The notes under the pieces were generated by a model, which was not told the origin of the DNA, made no database searches, and saw only the letters and a list, made by a program, of their open reading frames with translations. DNA of 13,544 bases from an uncultured Anaerolineae bacterium. Lineage in GTDB: Bacteria > Chloroflexota > Anaerolineae > Anaerolineales > Villigracilaceae. Made by a program: the position numbers and the translations under genes. Below are positions 7,166-13,544 of the stretch, piece after piece. The stretch's first letter is position 1. Each line of letters begins with the position of its first letter. The stretch covers positions 1-13,544 of the forward strand of contig CAIRYE010000195.1 of NCBI GenBank assembly GCA_903882765.1, given 5' to 3'.

Positions 7166-10100
7166 TTAGGGAAGATCAGTGCATGTCTTTCGATATTGCT
7201 CGCCAACTGGCAAAAATTGCGACCACTCTTCAACCGTCAAATTTCTTCCGACCAATGTACAGGCATATTCAGGCAAGGCATCTAGATCAAAATTCCATTG
7301 AATTACAGACGCATCGCCGGAACCCGAAGCGATACTCTTGCCATCCGGGCTAAACGCTACATCGTAAACAGAATTTTTATGGCCTTGCAAGGTTAAGCCC
7401 ACCTGAAAGGGCGCTTCCAGATCACTTATATTCCAAACCGAAACATCCTCATCAGAACTACCTACAGCCACCAACTGCCCATCTGGGCTAATGTCCAATC
7501 CGTAAATGAATCCTGTGTGAGCCGGGATGATTTTGCCGACCTGGGTGATCTCGGTTGGATTCGTCATGTCAAGGATTACCAGTGACCCATCCAAACACCC
7601 TCCTATCAGCGCTTTTCCATCTTTTGTAAAGACCATTTTATTAACATCCATTTTTTCCGAACTGGTGAAACTGGAGATCTGTGACGGAATTCCTTGATCT
7701 GCAATTTTCCAAAAACGGATGGTGTTCTTATCACTGGCTACCGCCAATATGCTCGAATCCGGACTGAAGGCAACAGAAATTCCAACAAAACTATTCGAGA
7801 TCGGTCTATATTTCAGCGGATCGCGGATATCCCATAATATAACTTCATAGGCGGAAGATGAAGAAACCAACATTTTTCCATCTTTGCTTATCGCCATATC
7901 TTCTATCGCTCTAGAATGGCCTAGGAAAGGTTGCCCTACCATTATAGGCTTCGTTACATCACTTATATCCCAAAATTGTATTTTCTTATCCGATGTGGCT
8001 ATCGCGAGCAAGGAATTTTGTGGCTGCAGACCCATCGCGGTGATATTTCCAATTTCTGGACCATCGAAGGTAAGAATTTGTTTCGCGAGGATGGGGTCGG
8101 TCACATCCCACGCCGCAAGACCACCATATTTTTTCACATTTTTCTCAGGATTGAATACTTCATTCATCACCCATTCGCTAATTTCTTCAACCGGCGTTTG
8201 GTCAGCTTGAATTCCCGCCAGTAGGTCTGAACCAGAAGCCGAAAAAACGACATCCATAACAAGATCATTGGCCAACAAACGCCTGCCCAAGAACAAAGGC
8301 ATTGTTTCGTCACTCACATCCCATAGCAGAGCAGAATTATCCCAACTGCCCGAAGCAAGAAGCTTGCCGTTAGCGCTAAAGAACATCGAGGAGACGCGCG
8401 ATGTGTGACCGATAAGCGGTTCGTCCAATCTTTGTGGGCTTTCGGGCGATGTTACATTCCACAAGGTGATCATATTTTTGCTGTCTCCAACGGCAAGGAT
8501 TCTTCCTTCCGGATCAAACGACAAGCTTGTTACTTGGACAAAACGATCGCTTGGAATCGATCCAATTTTTACCAAGGACCCTGGATTTGATAAGTCCCAA
8601 AAAGTTACCGTACCATCCATCTTCCCTGAAGCGAGATAGTTGCGGGTTGGGTGAAAGGCGATCGCGTCGGTTTGGCTTGTATTAATATTTGGGTAAGAAA
8701 TTGGGTTGAGGGGATCACTGATATCCCACAAGTAGACACTAGTGATAATTTTATTGAATGTGATCGGGGCAAGAAGCCTCCCATCGGGGCTAAAGGTGAT
8801 ATTCAATACCGGTCCCAAGATCCAGGTAAGGGGGTTGCCAAGTCTTTGTGGTGCTTTTGGATCGGCCACATCCCAGAGCAAAATAACCCCATCCGCTCCA
8901 CCCGAAGCGAGGATACTACCATCCGGGCTAAATGCCACACTGTTCACCCCATCCGTATGGTCGGTAAATGGCTTTCCAATGGCTACTGGCAATTTGGGAT
9001 CACGAATATCCCACAACCGGATGAATTTATCCTTCCCTCCGGTAGCGAGGATGGATCCATCGGGATGAATGGCCAATGTAGTAACTCCCCCTTGGTGAGC
9101 TAGTAGGGGCGCATCACCAATTTTTATCGGAGAATTAGGGTCACGAATATCCCAAAACTGGATGGTTTCATCTAAACTGGCGGTAACCATCATAGTACTA
9201 TCGGGTGAAAGCACCACACCGCTAACATCTTGGCTGTGCCCCCACGTGAAAGATTGCAACCGCGGGCTTGTTTGTAAAATTTGCAGTAACGAAGACCTCG
9301 CCCAAGCCGCTCCTTCTGCCCGCCGATCCGCCTCTAAACCCAGTAAAAGTGCTAGATCAAACCGTTTGTTCGCGTCGTATAGTCCTTGGGTTGCCAATTG
9401 TCGCGATACCACCTGATTCCGTTGTTCTTCAGCAATATCCCGCTGCTCTTCCGCAACTTGTCGCTGCCCATCCGCGATGCCCTTTTGTTCAACAGCCAAT
9501 CCCTCAGCGGTCGCTCGCACAATTGTTTCCCTCAGATATTGGTTTCTCTGCCCCCATGCCACGCCACCCAATATCAACGAGAAAACAAACCCGGCCAGGA
9601 TGGAAATGATCGCCATCCGCTGGCGTTGGCTGGCTTTTTGTTCTAATCGTAATTTTTCATGTTGCCTTTCTGTTTCCGCTTTTCTACTTTCGGTAACAAA
9701 ATCCACCTGCAATTCTGTCGTAGAAGGTTCTCGCCCACTTGCCCGAAACAATTGGCTTTCGGCTTCCTCAATAGCGCTACCTCCCAGTAAGTACCCTGTG
9801 TTCCGCTCATTTTTATCCCAAAGCAAGGCTTGCACCTGTAATTGGGTATGGTAGCGTACCCATTCCCAATCCGTATGGATCGCATCAGAGAGTCGTTGAA
9901 GCGCTTCATCAAATTGGGGCAACCTAGCCGAGGCTATCTGCCGATCTTCCAGATTCCTACCCGGTAGATCAGGCTGTTCCTTTAGCTGAAACAGATCATC
10001 CTTTTCAAAAATGATCCAGTTAAATTGGGGTAGCTCCGGGGCAAAATCTCGAATCATGTCCTCGGCGATCGCGTCGACAACAATAGGGATGACCCTCTTG

Positions 10101-10345
10101 TTGTTTTTGAGGGCCAACTTAATTTCATCTTTGCATACAGTTGAGCCGATCGAGTTTTTACTAATGATGAACATAAACACATTGGCGTTCTCAATAGCGT
10201 GGGTGATCTCATCCCACCATTTTTCGCCAATAGGGATACGTTCCCAATCGATCCAAGTATCTATTTGGCTATTTGCGAGCGAAGCATGCAACAATCGGGC
10301 AAAGGCAATATCTTTCCGAGAATAGGAGATAAATACATCCGACAT
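7166..10345 (-). CDS. TIR domain-transmembrane-double WD40 propeller protein
   Basis: This 1059-residue protein begins with a TIR domain (about 1-150): DVFISYSRKD at the N-terminus, WIDWERIPIGEKWWDEI, and SKNSIGSTVCKDEIKLAL, where Glu74 aligns with the catalytic glutamate of NAD-cleaving TIRs. A linker (about 165-235, with YHTQLQVQALLWDKNER and LLGGSAIEEAE) is of a kind shared by TIR- and caspase-WD40 proteins. A charged coiled coil (about 222-243) precedes one TM helix (about 244-264), and a second coiled coil (about 275-312) follows. From about 365 to 1020 I count 14 WD repeats, two degenerate, enough for two seven-bladed propellers. Most end WD-I-x-DP, then xxPxxIG. The C-terminal tail (NLTVEEW, QYRKTC) is a recurrent end of such proteins. 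Likely role: signal-responsive NADase or NAD-messenger synthase tied to sensing propellers; it heads the operon with two lipoproteins. Confidence 0.9.
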   Translation of the reverse strand: MSDVFISYSRKDIAFARLLHASLANSQIDTWIDWERIPIGEKWWDEITHAIENANVFMFIISKNSIGSTVCKDEIKLALKNNKRVIPIVVDAIAEDMIRDFAPELPQFNWIIFEKDDLFQLKEQPDLPGRNLEDRQIASARLPQFDEALQRLSDAIHTDWEWVRYHTQLQVQALLWDKNERNTGYLLGGSAIEEAESQLFRASGREPSTTELQVDFVTESRKAETERQHEKLRLEQKASQRQRMAIISILAGFVFSLILGGVAWGQRNQYLRETIVRATAEGLAVEQKGIADGQRQVAEEQRDIAEEQRNQVVSRQLATQGLYDANKRFDLALLLGLEADRRAEGAAWARSSLLQILQTSPRLQSFTWGHSQDVSGVVLSPDSTMMVTASLDETIQFWDIRDPNSPIKIGDAPLLAHQGGVTTLAIHPDGSILATGGKDKFIRLWDIRDPKLPVAIGKPFTDHTDGVNSVAFSPDGSILASGGADGVILLWDVADPKAPQRLGNPLTWILGPVLNITFSPDGRLLAPITFNKIITSVYLWDISDPLNPISYPNINTSQTDAIAFHPTRNYLASGKMDGTVTFWDLSNPGSLVKIGSIPSDRFVQVTSLSFDPEGRILAVGDSKNMITLWNVTSPESPQRLDEPLIGHTSRVSSMFFSANGKLLASGSWDNSALLWDVSDETMPLFLGRRLLANDLVMDVVFSASGSDLLAGIQADQTPVEEISEWVMNEVFNPEKNVKKYGGLAAWDVTDPILAKQILTFDGPEIGNITAMGLQPQNSLLAIATSDKKIQFWDISDVTKPIMVGQPFLGHSRAIEDMAISKDGKMLVSSSSAYEVILWDIRDPLKYRPISNSFVGISVAFSPDSSILAVASDKNTIRFWKIADQGIPSQISSFTSSEKMDVNKMVFTKDGKALIGGCLDGSLVILDMTNPTEITQVGKIIPAHTGFIYGLDISPDGQLVAVGSSDEDVSVWNISDLEAPFQVGLTLQGHKNSVYDVAFSPDGKSIASGSGDASVIQWNFDLDALPEYACTLVGRNLTVEEWSQFLPVGEQYRKTCTDLP

Positions 10346-10404
10346 GAACTGCTCTTTTCTTCAGCTCACTGTTTTTAATTGATGAGCCGACTCGAAGGCG
10401 ATCT

Positions 10405-10419
10405 ATTGTGGAGCACAAT
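10405..10419. promoter_or_regulatory. Operator-like palindrome in the leader of the TIR operon
   Basis: ATTGTG-GAG-CACAAT is a perfect inverted repeat with a 3-base centre. It lies just downstream of the predicted transcription start of the TIR operon, a typical place for a repressor site; it could instead be a short RNA hairpin in the 5' leader. No regulator gene is seen nearby. Confidence 0.4.
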
Positions 10420-10433
10420 CTTTCCTTATTTTT

Positions 10434-10461
10434 AGTATACAATCTTAGGGTGAATTTTCAA
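10434..10461 (-). promoter_or_regulatory. Sigma70-type promoter of the TIR-lipoprotein operon
   Basis: Read on the minus strand, TTGAAA (10461-10456) and TATACT (10439-10434) are separated by 16 bases, close to the -35/-10 consensus. The predicted start of transcription is near 10427, giving a leader of about 80 bases before the TIR start codon. The start codon has only a weak AAAAGAG-type ribosome binding site. Confidence 0.6.
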
Positions 10462-10650
10462 ATAGCACCCACGACAGCCGTCCACGATCGCCGGGTAACC
10501 GTATGCTCACCAAATACCTCCTCCCTTTCAGTTTACCGGCCAACCAGCGAACTTCCAGCAGAAAGAAAAGGATTATCGTTCTTCTCTCAACCAACTACGG
10601 AAAACCATCCCCTCGCGATTCCCTTTACGGCACTCACTCGCGCTTTTAAA
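10462..10650. other. Divergent intergenic region, no gene seen
   Basis: An open frame of 106 codons at 10408-10728 crosses the predicted TIR promoter, lacks a ribosome binding site and reads as low-quality protein, so I do not call it. I see no RNA gene or strong hairpin here. The stretch separates the promoter of the minus-strand TIR operon from the CRP-type site upstream of the plus-strand secreted-protein gene. Confidence 0.5.
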
Positions 10651-10654
10651 ATTA

Positions 10655-10672
10655 TTGTGACAAATATCACAA
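10655..10672. promoter_or_regulatory. CRP/FNR-family type binding site
   Basis: TTGTGACAAATATCACAA contains an exact TGTGA-N6-TCACA, the consensus of CRP-type regulators, with further symmetric A/T flanks (AAATTA on the left, TTTAT on the right). Its centre (10663.5) is about 63 bases upstream of a transcription start predicted from the TACAAT at 10715-10720. That is close to the class I activator position. The match is visible; the regulator and its ligand are inferred. Confidence 0.5.
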
Positions 10673-10714
10673 TTTATTCGGACTTACAGCATACCTGCCT
10701 CAGCAGAAGAAGAG

Positions 10715-10720
10715 TACAAT
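10715..10720 (+). promoter_or_regulatory. Candidate -10 box of the secreted-protein gene
   Basis: TACAAT lies 48 bases before the start codon and has no clear -35 at 16-18 bases upstream, as expected of an activator-dependent promoter when paired with the CRP-type site upstream. An alternative TATAGA at 10749 is too close to the start codon to leave a normal leader. Confidence 0.35.
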
Positions 10721-10768
10721 TAATTTAAAGAAATCCCCAAAGTATCGCTATAGAATGAAAGAGGTCCT

Positions 10769-11356
10769 ATGAGATCAAGAATTTTGCTTGTTGCCGTTGT
10801 ACTTATTCTCATCCTCACCTTGTTCCCTGTTGCCGCCTTTGCCGCAGCACCCGCTGATGTGAAGGTAAATGTTCGCAACCAAACCAGCGGTGTGGTGCAG
10901 CTAAGCCTCACCGATGCCAACGGTAACATTTCCTTCAAAACGCTCGAGCCCGGCACCAGTACCTTTGTGATCACCGAAGGCATTTACACCTACTACGCCA
11001 GCACCCCCTGCGGCGCCCTAGCCGGCGAGTGGAATTTGAACGTGAATAAGACCCTTTACCTCGGCTGCCGGCAGGGCCAGCCAGGCGCATCCCTACAAAA
11101 ACTGATCAACCGCCGTTCCTTCTGCAACCTTGGCTATTACGAACACTTTGTAGATGGCTCATCTCGGGTGGATAATTTCGTTAGTTGGACCAACCAAAGC
11201 GATATGATCCTTGCTGAAGCCAGTTGGCTCAATGGATCTCCTATTACAACGCTCGAAGGAGCGGTAAATTTATACAACACCGCCCATATTGGTGAGGCAG
11301 AATATAGCATTGGCTGCTATGATAACCATACCAATGTGGTATGGATAGGTCCGTGA
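10769..11356 (+). CDS. Secreted beta-rich protein of unknown function
   Basis: This 195-residue protein has a clear Sec signal peptide: MRSR, a long hydrophobic core and likely cleavage after A-F-A (residue 25). The first mature part (about 30-100) reads as alternating short beta strands with glycine turns: VNVRNQTSGVVQLSL, then LEPGTSTFVITEGIYTYYAS, then PCGALAGEWNLNV and LYLGC. From memory this resembles small beta-sandwich modules common in secreted proteins of Anaerolineae, but I know no name for it. Four cysteines (81, 100, 119, 183) could form two disulfides. The second half (about 105-195) is not recognised. An AAAGAGG ribosome binding site lies four bases before the ATG. It is a single-gene unit: divergent from the TIR operon, preceded by a CRP-type site and followed by a strong terminator. 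No catalytic motif is visible. Confidence 0.75.
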   Translation: MRSRILLVAVVLILILTLFPVAAFAAAPADVKVNVRNQTSGVVQLSLTDANGNISFKTLEPGTSTFVITEGIYTYYASTPCGALAGEWNLNVNKTLYLGCRQGQPGASLQKLINRRSFCNLGYYEHFVDGSSRVDNFVSWTNQSDMILAEASWLNGSPITTLEGAVNLYNTAHIGEAEYSIGCYDNHTNVVWIGP

Positions 11357-11400
11357 TCTTCCGATACCGGCGAGAGCTCGAACGTACCTACTAAAATATG

Positions 11401-11428
11401 GCCCGATCCCCACTGATCGGGCTTTTTT
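11401..11428 (+). terminator. Rho-independent terminator after the secreted-protein gene
   Basis: GCCCGATC (11401-11408) and GATCGGGC (11415-11422) form a perfect 8-bp stem with a CCCACT loop, followed by six T residues. It sits 45 bases after the stop codon and separates this gene from the acetyltransferase-RNase D pair. Confidence 0.92.
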
Positions 11429-11508
11429 GTGCCATAAACTCCGCAAACGGATGGTTTCGTGATAATTGCCCTATACAAACCCCCTCCTCTTTGGTAAAGT
11501 AGAGACCT

Positions 11509-11964
11509 ATGATGGAGATCACCAAAGCCAACCTGTTCGACCTAAACGCCCTGCGCGCCCTAGAGCAGGTCTGCTTCCCGCTCGATGCTTGGCCCCTGCT
11601 GGACCTGATCAGCGTGCTGACCATCCCCGGCGTCATCCGCCTTAAGGTGGTGGAAGATGGCCAGATGATCGGTTTTGCCGCCGCCGACCCGCACCCCATC
11701 GAGAACATCAGCTGGATCGCCACCATTTGCATCAACCCTGCCCAGCAAGGCCGCGGCTTTGGGCGAGCGCTGATGAACGCGATCGAAGCGCATATCAACA
11801 CCCCCATCGTAAAACTGTGCGTGCGCCCCAACAACGATGTTGCCATACGAATGTACAAAAGCATGGGCTACGAACCCATCGATACCTGGCGACACTACTA
11901 TAATGACGGATCTGACAGCTTGGTGATGCAAAAACTGCTCTTTGAGCCAAAGGTTGAATTATAA
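11509..11964 (+). CDS. GNAT-family N-acetyltransferase, RimI-like
   Basis: This 151-residue protein matches the GNAT fold in full. It has an N-terminal strand-helix (EITKANLFDLNALRALEQVCF), the pair of strands IRLKVVEDG and MIGFAAAD, then ISWIATICINPAQQGRGFGRALM. In the last segment QQGRGFGRA (79-87) is the acetyl-CoA pyrophosphate-binding loop (Q/R-x-x-G-x-G/A). The C-terminal motif LCVRPNNDVAIRMYKSMGY followed by YYNDGSDSLVM is very like RimI, the acetyltransferase of the ribosomal protein S18 N-terminus, and length agrees (about 150). Other small-molecule or protein substrates remain possible, so no symbol is given. Two ATG codons are adjacent (11509 and 11512) and the ribosome binding site is weak, so either may be used. 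It is eight bases upstream of the RNase D gene, probably co-transcribed. GC-rich codon use agrees with RNase D and differs from the TIR/RyR block. Confidence 0.85.
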   Translation: MMEITKANLFDLNALRALEQVCFPLDAWPLLDLISVLTIPGVIRLKVVEDGQMIGFAAADPHPIENISWIATICINPAQQGRGFGRALMNAIEAHINTPIVKLCVRPNNDVAIRMYKSMGYEPIDTWRHYYNDGSDSLVMQKLLFEPKVEL

Positions 11965-11972
11965 TTTTAAGT

Positions 11973-13094
11973 ATGCTTCCTTCCATCAACGATCCGGTTC
12001 TCATTGATACCCCCGAAAAACTCAAGGACCTCGTTACCATTCTCGAAAAAGAAAAGCGCTTGGCGGTAGATACCGAAGCCAACTCGCTGCACGCCTACTA
12101 CGAGCGCGTCTGCCTCATCCAATTCTCCACCCCCTTCGAAGACTACCTGGTAGACCCCATCGTAATGGATGACCTCACCTACCTCGGCCCCATCTTCTCC
12201 AACCCCGCCATCGAAACCGTCTTCCACGCTGTGGAGTACGACCTGATCGGCCTGCAGCGCGATTTTGCCTTCACCTTTGCCAACATCTTCGATACCATGG
12301 TGGCAGCCCGCACCCTTGGCTACAAACAAGTGGGTCTGGCAAGCCTGCTGCTCGATAAATTCGGCATCGAGATCGACAAACATAACCAAAAAGCCGATTG
12401 GGGCGTTCGTCCGCTCTCCCCCTCGATGGTGAGCTACGCCGGCATCGATACCCACTACCTACTCGAGCTGCGCGACATTCTGCAAGCCGAATTGGAAGAA
12501 AAAGGCCTGTGGCAGCTAGCGCAAGAAGATTTCAAACGCGCCTGCTTCGTCACCAACATCAATAACCACCCCCAAAAAGCCAGCTGGGAGAAGATAGACG
12601 GTCGAAAAGACCTCGACGAACAGCAGCTTTCCGTGCTCAATGAGCTATGCCTGTGCCGCAACAAGATCGCCAGCAAAATGAACCGCCCGGTCTTCAAAGT
12701 GTTGGATGACAAAGTGCTGATGAAATTGGTATTGGCGGAGATCAACAACTACGCCGAATTTGAAGCCGCCGGTATGACCGAAAAACAACTGAACCGCTTT
12801 GGCCAAACCATGTACGATGCCCTGATGCGCGGCCGGCACGCCCCACCCGTGAAACCCACCGAAACCGAGCGCCTACCCGAAAGCCAAGTAAAACGCCTTC
12901 AAAAGCTAAAGTTGTGGCGCAAAGAACGCGCCAAACTGCTGGAAGTAGAAAGCGACGTAGTGCTGCCAAAAGTGTACATGCAAACCATCGCCCAAACCCG
13001 CGGCCTCACCCCCGAAAAACTAGCCAAACTCATGGCCGACACCCCCTGGCGCTACCAACAATACGGCCCGGACATCCTAGCCGCCCTATCCTAA
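11973..13094 (+). CDS. rnd: Ribonuclease D (DEDDy 3'-5' exonuclease with HRDC domains)
   Basis: This 373-residue protein is the same size as typical RNase D. The DEDDy exonuclease domain spans about 10-175. AVDTEANSL gives the metal ligands D33 and E35, HAVEYDLIGL gives D90, and SYAGIDTHYLLEL gives Y155 and D159 (the Y-x-x-x-D signature). An HRDC domain follows (about 214-286, LDEQQLSVLNELCLCRNK to LNRFGQTMYDALMRG), then a second HRDC-like helical region (about 303-373). RNase D trims the 3' ends of tRNA precursors and other stable RNAs in the cytoplasm using two divalent metal ions. The start has no clear ribosome binding site (AATTTTAAGT before the ATG), which fits coupled translation with the acetyltransferase stop eight bases upstream. 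All catalytic residues are intact. Confidence 0.95.
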   Translation: MLPSINDPVLIDTPEKLKDLVTILEKEKRLAVDTEANSLHAYYERVCLIQFSTPFEDYLVDPIVMDDLTYLGPIFSNPAIETVFHAVEYDLIGLQRDFAFTFANIFDTMVAARTLGYKQVGLASLLLDKFGIEIDKHNQKADWGVRPLSPSMVSYAGIDTHYLLELRDILQAELEEKGLWQLAQEDFKRACFVTNINNHPQKASWEKIDGRKDLDEQQLSVLNELCLCRNKIASKMNRPVFKVLDDKVLMKLVLAEINNYAEFEAAGMTEKQLNRFGQTMYDALMRGRHAPPVKPTETERLPESQVKRLQKLKLWRKERAKLLEVESDVVLPKVYMQTIAQTRGLTPEKLAKLMADTPWRYQQYGPDILAALS

Positions 13095-13105
13095 CCCCCC
13101 GCGCC

Positions 13106-13388
13106 AAAGCAAAGCCTTTCGTAGCGTTTCGGCACGACGAAACCGTTAGCGCCAGCCAACCCGTCCTTGCTCCTTCCACCCCTCAAAAAACAAAATCCGC
13201 GCACAACCCCAAAGCAAAGCCCTTCGTAGGGTTTCGGCACGACGAAACCTGTTGGCGCCAGCCAACCCGCTCTTTCTCCTTCCACTCCTCAAAAATCAAA
13301 ATCCACGCACAACCCCAAAGCAAAGCCTTTCGTAGGGTTTCGGCACGACGAAACCTGTTGGCGCTAGCCAACCCGCCCTTGCTCCTTC
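13106..13388 (+). repeat. 105-106 bp tandem repeat, 2.7 copies, two hairpins per unit
   Basis: Units begin AAAGCAAAGCC at 13106, 13211 and 13317; the third is truncated at about 13388. Copies differ by scattered substitutions. Each unit holds two adjacent inverted repeats. In copy 2 these are GGTTTCG/CGAAACC with a GCACGA loop (13230-13249) and GTTGGC/GCCAAC with a GCCA loop (13251-13266). In copy 3 the second loop is GCTA, and in copy 1 each stem carries a mismatch. Open frames in all directions run through the repeat because it is C/G-rich, but they start in RNase D or have no ribosome binding site, so I regard it as non-coding. Confidence 0.9.
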
Positions 13389-13544
13389 GTTTGCCAACTC
13401 TATCCCTTAGCCTGACCCCCGCATCTGATCTTCCCATTAAAAAGCTCTTCTTAGTGACCTCCGTGCCTTTGTGTGAAACAAGCTCTTCCTTTACATTCTT
13501 CGCGTGACCCCGCCCATTCCCAACCCCACTTGCGCTTTTCCCAA
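13389..13544. other. Non-coding tail with a short element flanked by direct repeats
   Basis: No gene is seen. The 9-base direct repeat AAGCTCTTC occurs at 13442-13450 and 13480-13488. The 29 bases between them read on the minus strand as CACAAAGGCACGGAGGTCAC, a short quasi-periodic type of sequence often found scattered between bacterial genes. Bases after 13490 are C-rich without recognisable structure. Confidence 0.4.

Noticed and set aside
7884..9854. Several long plus-strand frames opposite the TIR-WD40 gene
   Set aside because: They are antisense shadows of the WD40 coding sequence, without ribosome binding sites or recognisable domains.
10408..10728. 106-codon plus-strand open frame in the divergent region
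   Set aside because: It overlaps the predicted TIR promoter, leader palindrome and CRP-type site, has no ribosome binding site and shows no protein-like pattern.
13106..13388. Could the tandem repeat be a CRISPR array?
   Set aside because: Units are about 105 bases and similar over their full length, with no short repeat alternating with unique spacers, and no cas genes are present.
12914..13507. 197-codon plus-strand frame overlapping the end of RNase D and the tandem repeat
   Set aside because: It is a shadow of RNase D in another frame continuing through a repeat; the repetitive peptide (FRHDET copies) simply reflects the DNA repeat, and the frame shifts between copies.

Overview
The window looks like a chromosomal segment of a Chloroflexota bacterium, most likely class Anaerolineae. 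This is an inference. It rests on surface lipoproteins with long Thr/Pro linkers in front of TolB-like propellers, a TIR-transmembrane-WD40 giant, a secreted beta-rich protein of a type I associate with Anaerolineae, and the NfeD/slipin pair. No rRNA or tRNA gene is present to settle taxonomy.

Layout. (1) 1-402 is the 3' part of a CDF-like cation transporter gene cut by the window edge. (2) 491-1992 is an NfeD and slipin membrane-organising operon closed by a strong terminator. (3) 2314-4580 is a translationally coupled pair: a SLOG-family nucleotide-ligand-binding protein, then a membrane protein with two TrkA-N/RCK-like Rossmann domains and a C-terminal RyR (ryanodine-receptor-type) domain. 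(4) Convergent to it, 10345-4663 on the minus strand is a three-gene operon: a 1059-residue TIR-TM-double WD40 propeller protein followed by two tandem paralogous lipoprotein propellers. (5) 10346-10768 is a divergent regulatory region with a good sigma70-type promoter for the TIR operon, an operator-like palindrome in its leader, and an exact CRP-type TGTGA-N6-TCACA site upstream of the secreted-protein gene at 10769-11356. (6) 11509-13094 holds a RimI-like GNAT acetyltransferase and RNase D, which look like core genes. (7) 13095-13544 is non-coding and contains a 105-106 bp tandem repeat (2.7 copies) with two hairpins per unit.

The central block (about 2.3-10.4 kb) is visibly more AT-rich than the flanking core genes and has the character of an accessory signalling or conflict island. 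The most interesting idea is that the TIR enzyme (catalytic-type Glu present) makes an NAD-derived messenger that the adjacent SLOG protein and/or RyR-domain channel-like protein senses. That would be a Thoeris-like logic with a membrane/channel-type effector and with extracytoplasmic propellers as input sensors. The co-location and domain content are seen in the sequence; the functional link is inference.
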